This document shows, piece by piece, positions 33,800 to 42,672 of a DNA stretch of 47,192 bases. The stretch covers positions 1-47,192 of the forward strand of contig CAIMWF010000045.1 in NCBI GenBank assembly GCA_903845055.1. Reading direction: 5' to 3'. Position numbers and translations under genes: made by a program. This stretch comes from an uncultured Bacteroidales bacterium (GTDB taxonomy: Bacteria; Bacteroidota; Bacteroidia; Bacteroidales; FEN-979). The first letter of the stretch is position 1. Every line of letters begins with the position of its first letter. The notes under the pieces were generated by a model. It was not told the origin of the DNA and did no database searches. It saw nothing but the letters and a program-made list of their open reading frames with translations.

Positions 33800-34933
33800 T
33801 TACCGTCCGAATGCATATACTTTTCCGTCCCCGGCGCCAACCACGATCATCCCGGCGGTAACCGCAGGCGTGCCCGTCATAGGGCTGCCTATTTCCCAGC
33901 TCCATACGACATTTCCTTTGGGGAGACCGAGCAGCAGGATCATCCCGTCGCCCGATGCAACTACCACCTGGCTGCCGGCGATCACAGGAGAGGCGTCCAC
34001 TTTCCCGTTGGTCTTGTATTTCCATACCACCTTCCCGTCCATTGCGTCAAAGCAGGTAATGTAATGGTTCTGCGACCCGGTAACGATCTTTCCCCCAGCG
34101 GCTGCCGGCGATGCCACGAATGCCCCGCCACCGCCGGTTTTCCACAGAATCTTTTTCAGCCGGGTATCGACGCAGAAAAAGTCGCCGTCGTAATTGCCGA
34201 AAAAGGCCTTGTCGCCTAAAACAGCAGCCGATGCGGGAATATAGGTCCCTACGGCCACCTGGTCTTCCTGTTTCCCGTTGTCGGTCCCCACCAGGTGCAG
34301 GAAACCGTCGCAGCCCCCGAAAATGGCCAGTTTGCCGCTGACGGCCGGGGCCCCGTTGATGTAGTTCCCCGATTCGTATTTCCATATGCCTTTCCCGGTG
34401 GCTGCATCCACGCAGTGAAGGTTGTAATCATAACTGCCAACCAGGATGCAAGTTTGCTTCCCCGAATGGCGTGTTATAAAATTGGCCGAACCCGAAATCT
34501 GACCATCGGTTTTATACTTCCACTTCAGCTTGCCCGAACCGGAATCGACGGCAAAAAGGATGCCCTCGAGCGACCCGAAATATACAGTGTTCCGGAGGAT
34601 CAGCGGCGGTGATTCCACCGAGGTCCCGGCATTGAACTTCCACTTCAGTTTCCCTGCAGTGGTAAGTGCGTAGAGGAATCCGTCGTTTGATCCGATATAG
34701 ATCATATCCCCGCAGATAACCGGCGACGATTTGATGGCGTCCCCGGTTTTATAAGTCCACAGGAGTTTGAATGGAGGCTGAAGGACGACCGGCGTATTAC
34801 CCGTCAACTGTGCATTTCCCCGGTACAGAGGCCAGCAGTCGGCACCGGCAACCTGGGCAGCCACGGAACACCATCCGAAAAGGAAGATAACCGCTGGAAT
34901 TCCGGTCCGGAGGTAGGGGGAAATTTTCATCAT
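33800..34933 (-). CDS. Exported PQQ-type beta-propeller protein 4
   Basis: A 377-residue protein with signal peptide (about 1-26) and seven or eight PQQ-like/BamB-like blades, each with a GKLKWKY- or GKVVWKYKTNG-type W motif followed by SPVI/SSPVI. BamB-like propellers are binding scaffolds; true PQQ enzymes need extra calcium and acidic residues that I do not see, so PQQ binding is not claimed. Its ATG overlaps the stop of the flavoprotein gene (ATGA), tying it to the redox module. It likely works in the periplasm. Confidence 0.82.
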   Translation of the reverse strand: MMKISPYLRTGIPAVIFLFGWCSVAAQVAGADCWPLYRGNAQLTGNTPVVLQPPFKLLWTYKTGDAIKSSPVICGDMIYIGSNDGFLYALTTAGKLKWKFNAGTSVESPPLILRNTVYFGSLEGILFAVDSGSGKLKWKYKTDGQISGSANFITRHSGKQTCILVGSYDYNLHCVDAATGKGIWKYESGNYINGAPAVSGKLAIFGGCDGFLHLVGTDNGKQEDQVAVGTYIPASAAVLGDKAFFGNYDGDFFCVDTRLKKILWKTGGGGAFVASPAAAGGKIVTGSQNHYITCFDAMDGKVVWKYKTNGKVDASPVIAGSQVVVASGDGMILLLGLPKGNVVWSWEIGSPMTGTPAVTAGMIVVGAGDGKVYAFGR

Positions 34934-36555
34934 TTGTTTCTTTCTTCCGCTGTTTTGAATGCAAGCGCACCTGTCGGGCAGCTTTGGACACAGTCGGCGG
35001 CAGCCTTTTGCAAAGCCTCCCGGATGGTTTCATTAAACGGTATGGTGATCCGCACGTCAAATCCACGACCGGCAAAGGTAAGCCCTGTGACCTCACCGTG
35101 CTGTTCCGCTATTTCGATGCACAAACCGCACCGGATGCATTTTTCAGTTTCATAGACCACGGTTTCATGCTGCATCGAACGGCTGAGCCGCCTGCGGTCG
35201 GGACCGGCAAATTTCCTGCGTTGGGCCCCGTATTCATCTGCATACATCCTGAGCTTGCAACTTACCGGTTTCCGGCAGTCGCAGTGCAGGCAGCGTTTTG
35301 CCTCGTGCATAGCCTCCCCGCGGGTAAAACCGGCGCTTTTCCCCCCGGCAGGTTCAACCCGGTGGTCCAGGATGCTCTCCTGCAAATATTCTTGCCACTC
35401 CGGTTCGAAAAGATGCCCGGTAACCGAAACGGAATGGCGTTTTAATCCCTCCGACATGGATGGTCCTGCATCCTGTTTGTTTTTTTGTTGCGCCAGGCGG
35501 CCGCCTGTGTTTTCAATATAACGGATCACCCCGATGGCGGCGGCTTTTCCATGAGCAACCGACTGCACTGCCATTTTTTGTTCACGAATGATGTTGCCGC
35601 ATGCAAAAACACCCGGCACGCCGGTTGACAGGTCCTTCCTGTCAATAAAGGAACCCGTTTTATCGGGAGGAAGTCCGAAAATCGTTCCCGGGTCCTGTTC
35701 CCGGTGACCGGTTGCCAGGATGATGGCATCGTAACCAGGGAGGATAACCTCCTGGAAATAATCCCGGCTGATGGTTGTATTCATCCTGAACTCCCCGCCC
35801 ATCCGGGCTATCGCCAGTATCTCGGCATCCAGCACCTCTTTTGGCAGAACTTCGTCGGGGATGCTGTAACGCATCATCCCGCCTGCTTTTTCCCGCGCAT
35901 CGAACAGCACGCAAGCATACCCCGAAAGCAGGAGGTAATAGGCAGCGGAGAGCCCTGCCGGCCCGGTGCCGATTACCGCGATTCTTTTTCCGTTCCAGTC
36001 TGCCTGGCCCGTGGGGATGCAGGACCCTTCGCAGTGGACGGCAGTTGCACGTTTTAAAAGGCAGATGGACACGGCTGCATCCATCGGCTTCCTTTTGCAA
36101 GCCTTTTCGCATGGGGCAGGACAAATGTACCCGAGGACCAGGGGCAGGGCAATCTCCTCCCTGACGATGGCGAGGGCACGGTCAAAATCACCGGCAGCGA
36201 CCAGGCGGTTCATCAGCGGGATATCCATAAAGGCGGGACAACTTACACGGCACGGCGCCTCACAATCACCGACATGGTCACTGAGCAGCAGTTCGAGGGC
36301 GTCTTTCCGCGCCTCCCTGACTTCATCGGAATTGGTGAGGATGTTCATTCCATCCGCCACCGGCATGGCACATGAAGGAACCAGTTGGTCGCGTTCAATC
36401 TCCTTCACTAGGCAGATCATGCACGAGGGATGGTTGGTACATCCGTCGTGAAAGCACATCGTCGGGATGACGATCCCGGCTGAGGCAGCCGCCTCCAGGA
36501 TGGTCATCCCTTCGTGTACCTCGGCTGGCACCTGATCAATTGTTAGTTTTACCAT
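34930..36555 (-). CDS. Fe-S flavoprotein, StnC/NfnB-like, lacking the NADPH-binding domain
   Basis: A 541-residue fusion: [2Fe-2S] ferredoxin domain (about 1-80; C34, C45, C48, C62), GltD/NfnB-type N-terminal helical [4Fe-4S] domain (C98, C102, C106, C145, C149, C153), FAD domain with VIGTGPAGLSAAYYL (about 194-208) and C-terminal TGVPGVFACGN, then an HndD/NuoG-like Fe-S tail (CIRCGLC at 473-479, CVQSCP at 522-527). In GltD and NfnB a second Rossmann domain for NADPH stands between the ATG (281-283) and the C-terminal FAD segment (about 310); here only about 27 residues remain. Layout is closest to Sporomusa-type StnC. It follows the NuoEF-like gene after 1 base, so the two should form one complex. 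Confidence 0.83.
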   Translation of the reverse strand: MVKLTIDQVPAEVHEGMTILEAAASAGIVIPTMCFHDGCTNHPSCMICLVKEIERDQLVPSCAMPVADGMNILTNSDEVREARKDALELLLSDHVGDCEAPCRVSCPAFMDIPLMNRLVAAGDFDRALAIVREEIALPLVLGYICPAPCEKACKRKPMDAAVSICLLKRATAVHCEGSCIPTGQADWNGKRIAVIGTGPAGLSAAYYLLLSGYACVLFDAREKAGGMMRYSIPDEVLPKEVLDAEILAIARMGGEFRMNTTISRDYFQEVILPGYDAIILATGHREQDPGTIFGLPPDKTGSFIDRKDLSTGVPGVFACGNIIREQKMAVQSVAHGKAAAIGVIRYIENTGGRLAQQKNKQDAGPSMSEGLKRHSVSVTGHLFEPEWQEYLQESILDHRVEPAGGKSAGFTRGEAMHEAKRCLHCDCRKPVSCKLRMYADEYGAQRRKFAGPDRRRLSRSMQHETVVYETEKCIRCGLCIEIAEQHGEVTGLTFAGRGFDVRITIPFNETIREALQKAAADCVQSCPTGALAFKTAEERNK

Positions 36556-36556
36556 G

Positions 36557-38911
36557 TTATTTTACCGAAATTGCATCTTCCGGGCATATCTGTCTGCATA
36601 TATCGCATTTTATGCATTTTTCCGGATCGATCGAATGCACTTCATAGGGTTTGAAGTCAATGGCCCCCGACGGGCAACGCTGGGCACACTTGGTGCAGCC
36701 GATGCACCCTTCGCCGACCTCGTATCGGATCAGCGGGAGGCACTTTCCCGACGGGCAGTGTCCTTGCAGGTGGGCCTCGTATTCTTCGCGAAAATAATGG
36801 AGGGTGGTCAGTACCGGGTTCGGGGCCGTTTTACCGAGCCCGCAGATGCTCCCGCGGGCAGTTGAATGCGCCAGTTTCTCAAGAATGTCCAGGTCCTCTC
36901 TGACCCCCCGGCCGCTCCTGATTTTATCCAGCAACCCGAGCATCCTGCGCGTGCCGATCCTGCAGAAGGTGCATCGGCCGCACGACTGATTCTGGGTAAA
37001 GGAAAGAAAATAATGGGCAATGTCGACCATACAGTCCGACTCGTCGAGCACAATCAGTCCGCCCGAGCCCATCATGGTACCTGCCTCCTTCAGTGCTTCA
37101 AAATCAATGGCCATGCCTGCCGCAGATGCAGGCAGGCACCCCCCGGATGGCCCCCCGATCTGGACGGCTTTAAATGTTTTATTCCCGGCGATCCCGCCCC
37201 CGATCTCTTCGACGATCTGCCGGATGGTGATCCCCATGGGTACCTCGATAAGCCCCCCGCGCCTTACCTTGCCGGCCAGTGCAAATACTTTCGTGCCCTT
37301 GCTTCCGGCAGTTCCGATGGCGGAGAAGGCGGGAGCGCCATGGCGTATGATCCAGGGGACAAGCGACAGGGTTTCGGTATTGTTGATCAACGTCGGCTTA
37401 TCCCACAACCCCTTTTCAACCGGGTAGGGCGGCCGCATTCTTGGAAGCCCGCGTTTCCCCTCGACGGAGGCGATCAGGGCGGTTTCTTCGCCGCAGACAA
37501 AGGCACCGGCCCCGCCAAATATCCTGATGTTAAATGTGAAGTCCGAACCCAGTACAGAGGTTCCCGCGATCCCGTTTGCCCTGCATATATCCAGGGCTTC
37601 ACCGATCCGCAACATGGCCAGCGGGTATTCGGCCCTGATGTAGAAAATGCCCTGGGAAGCACCCGCGGCATAGCCCGCGATGAGCATCCCCTCGATGATA
37701 CGGAAGGGATAAGATTCGAGCAGCATGCGGTCCATGAAAGCACCGGGGTCACCCTCATCGCCGTTGCAGATGACGGTTTTTTCAGTGGCCTGCTGGTCCC
37801 TGACCATTTGCCATTTCCGGCCGGTCGGAAAGCCTGCACCGCCCCGGCCGCGAAGTCCGCTGCCGGTTATCTCGTCAACCACCTGCTGCGGAGTCATCCG
37901 TTCCAGGCATCTCCTGAGCGATTCGAATCCCCCGGTACGACGGTATCCTTCAAAGTCGACCGGGTTGGTGACCCCGCGGTTCTCGGTGGCGATGTTCACC
38001 TGGGGCCCGAGAAAGTCCGACAATGGCGTATCGCGCTGCTCGGCCATGTATTTCCTGAAGGATTTAGGGGCGCCGTTGGCAACCATTTGGTCGAATATGT
38101 TATAAAACCTGCTGCGGAAACGATTGACCCAGCCCTCAGGCCTGAAATGGCTCAGCAGGACCTCCCGCACCTCTTCTGGCCTGATTTTGGCATAATAAGC
38201 CGGTTGTTCACCCGGCTTGAGTATCTCCATGATGGGAACCTGGTTGCAGATGCCGACACATCCTACCTGTTGTACGTCCACAAGGATTCCCGACGCTGCC
38301 AGCGTCTTTTCGAGTTCGGCCTTTACCTCTGAACTGCCGCTCGCAACACAACAGGATCCAAGCCCTATGCGGACCTCTCCCTGGAACCCCGAACGGGTTG
38401 ATGCGGGATTGTTAACAACGGTATCATGCTTGTTCCTCGAGAGGAAATCGCGCAGCAACCCTCCGACATTTCCGGGTTCGACATGTCCGTAAGTCACTTC
38501 ATCAACCCGTACGACCGGCGCCAGGGTACAGCAGCCCAGGCAAGCCACCTTTTCGATGGTGAAGCGCATTTCGGCATCGGTATCTTCCGATTCCTTCAGT
38601 TTCAGTTCGCGCCTGAAAGCCTCATAAACGAACAACGCCCCCTTTACATGGCAGGCGGTGCCGGTACAAACCCTGATGCGGTGTTTCCCGGCAGGCTGAT
38701 GCCTGAACTGGGTATAAAAGGTCGATATTCCCGAAATGGCAGAAGGAGTAATTTCAGTGGTTTCGCAGACCCGCTTCAGGGCGGCTACCGGGAGGTAGTT
38801 AAAGGTCTCCTGGAGCTCCTGCAGGATGGGAATGACGGCATCAGCCGACTTCCCGTGGCGCGATACCACGAGGTCGACTTTTCCGGCTGACTGCTGGTCG
38901 CTGAACTCCAT
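36557..38911 (-). CDS. NuoE-NuoF-ferredoxin fusion, NADH dehydrogenase of bifurcating type
   Basis: A 784-residue fusion. Residues 10-165 are NuoE/HndA-like with [2Fe-2S] ligands C82, C87, C124, C128. Residues 178-255 are a second thioredoxin-like [2Fe-2S] domain (C187/C188, C218, C222). Residues about 330-690 are NuoF/HndC-like with NADH loop GRGGAGFPTGRKW, FMN site NGDEGDPGAFMDR and the [4Fe-4S] motif SCGRCTFCRIGT. The end has two [4Fe-4S] ferredoxin motifs (CIGCTKCAQRCP, CIKCDICRQICP). Such subunits take electrons from or to NADH in hydrogenases, formate dehydrogenases and bifurcating transhydrogenases. ATG 38911 is chosen: an AGGTAAG ribosome site precedes it and the longer frame overlaps the MaoC gene. 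Confidence 0.92.
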   Translation of the reverse strand: MEFSDQQSAGKVDLVVSRHGKSADAVIPILQELQETFNYLPVAALKRVCETTEITPSAISGISTFYTQFRHQPAGKHRIRVCTGTACHVKGALFVYEAFRRELKLKESEDTDAEMRFTIEKVACLGCCTLAPVVRVDEVTYGHVEPGNVGGLLRDFLSRNKHDTVVNNPASTRSGFQGEVRIGLGSCCVASGSSEVKAELEKTLAASGILVDVQQVGCVGICNQVPIMEILKPGEQPAYYAKIRPEEVREVLLSHFRPEGWVNRFRSRFYNIFDQMVANGAPKSFRKYMAEQRDTPLSDFLGPQVNIATENRGVTNPVDFEGYRRTGGFESLRRCLERMTPQQVVDEITGSGLRGRGGAGFPTGRKWQMVRDQQATEKTVICNGDEGDPGAFMDRMLLESYPFRIIEGMLIAGYAAGASQGIFYIRAEYPLAMLRIGEALDICRANGIAGTSVLGSDFTFNIRIFGGAGAFVCGEETALIASVEGKRGLPRMRPPYPVEKGLWDKPTLINNTETLSLVPWIIRHGAPAFSAIGTAGSKGTKVFALAGKVRRGGLIEVPMGITIRQIVEEIGGGIAGNKTFKAVQIGGPSGGCLPASAAGMAIDFEALKEAGTMMGSGGLIVLDESDCMVDIAHYFLSFTQNQSCGRCTFCRIGTRRMLGLLDKIRSGRGVREDLDILEKLAHSTARGSICGLGKTAPNPVLTTLHYFREEYEAHLQGHCPSGKCLPLIRYEVGEGCIGCTKCAQRCPSGAIDFKPYEVHSIDPEKCIKCDICRQICPEDAISVK

Positions 38912-38924
38912 CTTACCTGAATGA

Positions 38925-39389
38925 TCAGACAAAATGATAGAGAAAGACAATGGTGGCGTCGAACGCCGGTTTCGCGTTGTCTTTGATTTCAAGCGAAACA
39001 TGGACCTCTGCCTTGGCAATTCCCCGGAGGTTGACCAGGGAGGCAAGTGTTGCCCTCACCCTAACTTCACTGTCGACCAGCACCGGCTGGTTGAACCGGA
39101 GTTTTTCGATGCCGTAGTTGACCAGCATCTTGATGTTGTTCACCTCGATGATCTGTCCCCACAGGTAGGGCAGCACCGACAGGTTGAGGTAACCATGGGC
39201 AATGGTCGTTTTGAAAGGGCTTTCTTTTTCGGCCCGTTCACGGTCAAGGTGGATCCACTGGTAATCGAGCGTGGCCTCCGCGAATTTGTTGATCTGTTCC
39301 TGCGTGATTTTCAAATAATCCGAGATGCCCAGCTCCTTCCCGATATACTGTTCAAATTCAGCAAAGCTGTTTATGATTAATTTACCCAT
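38925..39389 (-). CDS. MaoC-like hydratase/dehydratase
   Basis: A 154-residue hot-dog-fold protein of the MaoC/NodN (R-specific enoyl-CoA hydratase) type. The active-site stretch ATLDYQWIHLDRERA holds the Asp and His of the hydratase motif, and FKTTIAHGYLNLSVLPYL is the usual following segment. It would add water to an enoyl-CoA or similar thioester in the cytoplasm. It ends 13 bases before the NuoEF-like start, so it is co-transcribed with the redox genes; whether it shares their pathway is unknown. Confidence 0.87.
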   Translation of the reverse strand: MGKLIINSFAEFEQYIGKELGISDYLKITQEQINKFAEATLDYQWIHLDRERAEKESPFKTTIAHGYLNLSVLPYLWGQIIEVNNIKMLVNYGIEKLRFNQPVLVDSEVRVRATLASLVNLRGIAKAEVHVSLEIKDNAKPAFDATIVFLYHFV

Positions 39390-39509
39390 TGGCGCTTTTT
39401 TAAACTGTAAAACTATTTCTGAACAACACCCCGCTTGAACGGCCCGGGGATTAAATCCTGTTAAAGATAACGCAATTCATCCGTTTTTAATACATCAACC
39501 CAACGCCTC

Positions 39510-39517
39510 CAAAAATA
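39510..39517 (-). promoter_or_regulatory. Possible -7 element upstream of the MaoC-NuoEF segment
   Basis: TATTTTTG on the minus strand matches TAnnTTTG, about 120 bases before the MaoC ATG. No -33 element was found at the expected distance. Confidence 0.3.
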
Positions 39518-39537
39518 CTGCTTTATTCGCCTCCCGG

Positions 39538-39600
39538 CATTACCTGCATTATCATCATTGTTTGCATTGCCTGCATTGTTTAAATTGTTTACATTCATTT
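39538..39600. repeat. AATGCARRY 9-bp microrepeat in a gap
   Basis: On the minus strand about six degenerate 9-base units (AATGCAGGC, AATGCAAAC) begin right after the stop of the membrane propeller gene. The 22-base core is shared exactly with 40815-40855 (coding) and with the adhesin repeat near 1267. Confidence 0.8.
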
Positions 39601-39601
39601 A

Positions 39602-41389
39602 TCAGGGTTTCCCTATACAAAACAAACTCTTATCTCCCCTGATCACGATCCTGCCGCTGGCAAAAGCCGGCGTGCAAACCGATCCTTCGCCCAGCTGCGG
39701 TTCACCAACAACGGCATAGGTCTGATCGGCCTTCACGATATGCATGACCCCTTTTTTATCAAGCAGGTAAACCTTCCCGTTGGCCAGGATCGGCGAGGCG
39801 TAAATGGGGGTATCGTACTCATGAACCCAGTATTTTGTTCCTTTCCTGGCATCGTAGCAGACAACGGTGCCATAGCTGGTCGCGAGGAAAAGGTATTTCC
39901 CGGTCGCCAGCGGACTGGGAATATCCGACAGGTACTCGTTATCCTCCCAGAGCAATTTCGGCGGATCGCCGATCTCCACTGCTGCCAGTTTTGCATAATC
40001 GTTCACGGAGAACACAACGCCGTCGGCATAAGCGACCGACGGGCCAACTTCGCCCGAGATACATTCCATTTTCCACAATTCCTTTCCATCAGCAGGGTTG
40101 TAGGAGGCCACAAGCGGATCGGCCACCAGGATCAGTTCCATCCGGCTGCCGGTATTTACAAGGATCGGGGAGGCCCATGAAATCCTGACATTGCGGCTTG
40201 TCTTCCACGCCACCTCCCCGGTTTTTCCCGAAAGGGCCATCACACAGCCAGCCCCCCGCTGGTCATACTGGATGATCAGCAGGTCGTGGTACATGACCAA
40301 AGAGGAGGAATGGCCGTAATGGTTTGCCGGCAGGCCGAGGTTTTTCGCCCAAACCTTTTTCCCGTCCATATCCAGGGCAATGAGGTCCCCGTTGGCAAAG
40401 ATGGCATAGACCCGGCGCCCGTCGGTGGTCATGGTCGGCGCGCACTGTCCTGTTTCCTTATTGACGACAGGAGCCTTTGCCGGAGTCCCCTGTATCTTAT
40501 CCACGGGAAATTTCCAGATTATTTTTCCCGAATTCAGGTCGAAACAATAAACCTCCCTTGTGGTTTCACTTGCACCGGTGAGGAAAACACGATCGTTCCA
40601 GATGATGGGAGAGTTGAATCCCGGCAGGGGTACCTCCGTTTTCCAGAGGATGTTTTTCATGCCCTTCCCGTCCCAGGAGGTGGGGGTGTTTTGCTTTAAG
40701 GCGATCCCGTCACCACCGGGCCCCCTGAAAGAGGCAAAGTTGGCATTGATCTCCTGCGCCGAAGGATAACCCTCCGTCACCACCGCAACAGCCACCCTCC
40801 TTTTGCCGGAATCAGCATTGTCTGCATTACCTGCATTGTTTGCATTGCCTGCATTAAAAGTTGCGTTATTTCCCCCCATTAAAAGTCCCGCCGGCTCCAG
40901 CCTTTTCCCAAGTTCAAGATGGGTAAGGGTGCCCAGTACCAGTGCCAAAACTACGATACCGATCCCCGTATAGGCCACCCAACTCCGGTTTATGTTCCGA
41001 TCATTCCAGAAATCGGTTTTTTCGCCCTGAGGCGCCTCCGGGACCGGTTTTTCACGCATTTCGAGGTATTTCAGGCAGATCACCGCGATGAGCAGGCTGA
41101 AAAAGAGGAGATATCCGCCCATGCGCACCTGCCACTGTGTGGTAAAGAAGGCTTTGCGTGCCAACAGGTCGAGCTCGCGTATCTGCTGGCGGAGCTGATC
41201 ATCGCCCGGGTTCCCCTGCAGCCGTTCAACCAGCGCCTTCATGACCGGCGTGTTGAGCGGATCGGTTCTTTTAACCTGGATGTAATTGACGACGATCAAA
41301 ACACACATTACCATCGCGAAGACCGCACTGATCAGCGCAACGGTCCGGAACAACCCGCGATGGCCGGTATCGTGATTATTTTTCATCAT
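39602..41389 (-). CDS. Membrane-anchored PQQ-type beta-propeller protein 3
   Basis: A 595-residue protein with three N-terminal membrane helices (about 14-36, 88-108, 139-160), an Asn-Ala-rich linker (about 175-195, NAGNANNAG type) and a PQQ-like propeller (about 215-595) with FRGPGGDG near its start and blades marked by GKIIWKF, GKKVWAK, GEVAWKT and GKELWKM. The propeller should face the periplasm, held to the membrane beside the NapH-like protein, whose gene overlaps by 4 bases (ATGA). The linker is encoded by a 9-bp repeat found elsewhere in the window. No PQQ or heme site is evident. Confidence 0.82.
   Translation of the reverse strand: MMKNNHDTGHRGLFRTVALISAVFAMVMCVLIVVNYIQVKRTDPLNTPVMKALVERLQGNPGDDQLRQQIRELDLLARKAFFTTQWQVRMGGYLLFFSLLIAVICLKYLEMREKPVPEAPQGEKTDFWNDRNINRSWVAYTGIGIVVLALVLGTLTHLELGKRLEPAGLLMGGNNATFNAGNANNAGNADNADSGKRRVAVAVVTEGYPSAQEINANFASFRGPGGDGIALKQNTPTSWDGKGMKNILWKTEVPLPGFNSPIIWNDRVFLTGASETTREVYCFDLNSGKIIWKFPVDKIQGTPAKAPVVNKETGQCAPTMTTDGRRVYAIFANGDLIALDMDGKKVWAKNLGLPANHYGHSSSLVMYHDLLIIQYDQRGAGCVMALSGKTGEVAWKTSRNVRISWASPILVNTGSRMELILVADPLVASYNPADGKELWKMECISGEVGPSVAYADGVVFSVNDYAKLAAVEIGDPPKLLWEDNEYLSDIPSPLATGKYLFLATSYGTVVCYDARKGTKYWVHEYDTPIYASPILANGKVYLLDKKGVMHIVKADQTYAVVGEPQLGEGSVCTPAFASGRIVIRGDKSLFCIGKP
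40815..40855. repeat. AATGCARRY 9-bp microrepeat in coding sequence
   Basis: Five consecutive units (minus strand AATGCAGGC, AATGCAAAC, AATGCAGGT, AATGCAGAC, AATGC) encode the Asn-Ala-x linker of the membrane propeller. Confidence 0.85.
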
Positions 41390-42672
41390 GGTTTTACCTC
41401 CTTTGTGCCGTTTTTTTCAACAGGACAGTAATCGACGCACCGGGCGCAACTGAAACAGGCCCCTTTGTTCGGCGTGTAATCAGTACTGTAACGGGTCAAA
41501 AGGCGCCCGGCAAGGATCATCCCGAAAACCAGGCCAATAAAGCACCCCAGTAACCATCCCCCTGTGTAAAAACGGCGGAGTACCCCGGCCGCCTCGTCAT
41601 ACACCACCGTGAGTGGTTTTCCCGACGATTTGTAAGCCGTCACTTCAAACGGTTCAGGCTGGTCCCTGTATCTTTCGGGTTCAAGCAATATTTTTGCCAG
41701 GCGGACTTTCCCGTTCACTCCCGCAAGTGTTTCGTGCAGCCGCGAACCCGTCCAGCCGCCCAGCACAATGAAAAAGGGAACCAGGAGTGAAACCAGGATC
41801 AGTTTCCGCGCGGTAACGGAGCGCCCTTCGGGATTCAGATCCACGACAGGGATGTCGATTGCGTCGTAAGGGCATGATTCTTCACACAACCTGCACTGGA
41901 TGCATTTATCGGGTGTGATCGTAAGATGGCGCCACGAAAAACGGCTGGCCCAGTTGAGTAAAACTCCGTAGGGGCAAAGGTAACGGCAGTAAGGCCTGGC
42001 GATAAAAATTCCCGAAACCAGCAGTGTTCCCGAAAAGATGAGCATGCCGAAGGAAGCGTTGAACCTGAAAATCCCGACGAAAGGATCGTACCGGCATATG
42101 ATGAAATCGGAGCCGGTGGCAGCGTAGAGTACTGCCAATCCAAGGTAGATGTATGGCATCATCCCCAGGACCGCATTCAGCCTGGGGTCGGGTTTCTGGG
42201 GCCTGAAGGAGACCAGGTCCTGCATCGCGCCGAAGGGGCACACCCCGGCGCAGAAGGTACGGCCGAAAAACAGGGTGAACACCAGGGGAAGGATGAAGAA
42301 TGCCAGCACGGCGAGCGGGATGACATAGCTTTTGTCAAACAGGGCCAGGGTGACATTCTGGATCGCCCCGATGGAACAAACACATCCCTGGCGGTAAAAT
42401 CCGAAATAGGCAAGCGAAAAAACAGAGGTCCAGAAGACCCCGGTACGTGACCGTTTTTTCAGCACCAGCCATGAAACCAGGGCCAGGGCCAGGGCAAGCA
42501 CCGAAACATCCATGATGGCCAGCAGCCCGGCACGGGCAGAGGGTTGCAGGGTTTCAGGCTGCAGGTAACCCGATTCAAAATCGGGCTTTGGGAAACGCTG
42601 CACGCCATACGCATTCATGAACTGAAGGCTAAGAAGAACAACGAAAATAAAAATGACCCGGATTTTTTTCAT
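41386..42672 (-). CDS. NapH/NosR-like membrane Fe-S protein
   Basis: A 428-residue polytopic protein. Features in order: signal/first helix (4-20), helix (about 50-70), a GCVCSIGA turn (97-103), helix, FCAGVCPFG (C141, C145), helices, YCRYLCPYG (C229, C233), a four-Cys cluster CIQCRLCEESCP (257-267), helix (about 289-306), a soluble stretch (about 310-370), helix (about 372-390) and a last cluster CFSCARCVDYCP (406-416). Members of this family (NapH, NosR, CcoG, RnfB-like) move electrons between quinol or flavin and periplasmic partners. ATG 42672 (MKKIRVIF) begins the first helix; the upstream in-frame codons look non-coding. Confidence 0.87.
   Translation of the reverse strand: MKKIRVIFIFVVLLSLQFMNAYGVQRFPKPDFESGYLQPETLQPSARAGLLAIMDVSVLALALALVSWLVLKKRSRTGVFWTSVFSLAYFGFYRQGCVCSIGAIQNVTLALFDKSYVIPLAVLAFFILPLVFTLFFGRTFCAGVCPFGAMQDLVSFRPQKPDPRLNAVLGMMPYIYLGLAVLYAATGSDFIICRYDPFVGIFRFNASFGMLIFSGTLLVSGIFIARPYCRYLCPYGVLLNWASRFSWRHLTITPDKCIQCRLCEESCPYDAIDIPVVDLNPEGRSVTARKLILVSLLVPFFIVLGGWTGSRLHETLAGVNGKVRLAKILLEPERYRDQPEPFEVTAYKSSGKPLTVVYDEAAGVLRRFYTGGWLLGCFIGLVFGMILAGRLLTRYSTDYTPNKGACFSCARCVDYCPVEKNGTKEVKP

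Noticed and set aside
36866-38332. Long plus-strand ORF (488 codons) opposite the NuoEF-like gene
   Set aside because: It is a shadow of the real gene: the minus strand translates to clear Fe-S and FMN motifs and the plus-strand product has no recognisable domain.
34930-38911. A bifurcating [FeFe] hydrogenase
   Set aside because: The NuoEF-like and HndD-like Fe-S parts are present, but no H-cluster motifs (TSCCPxW, MPCxxKxxE) occur in the window.
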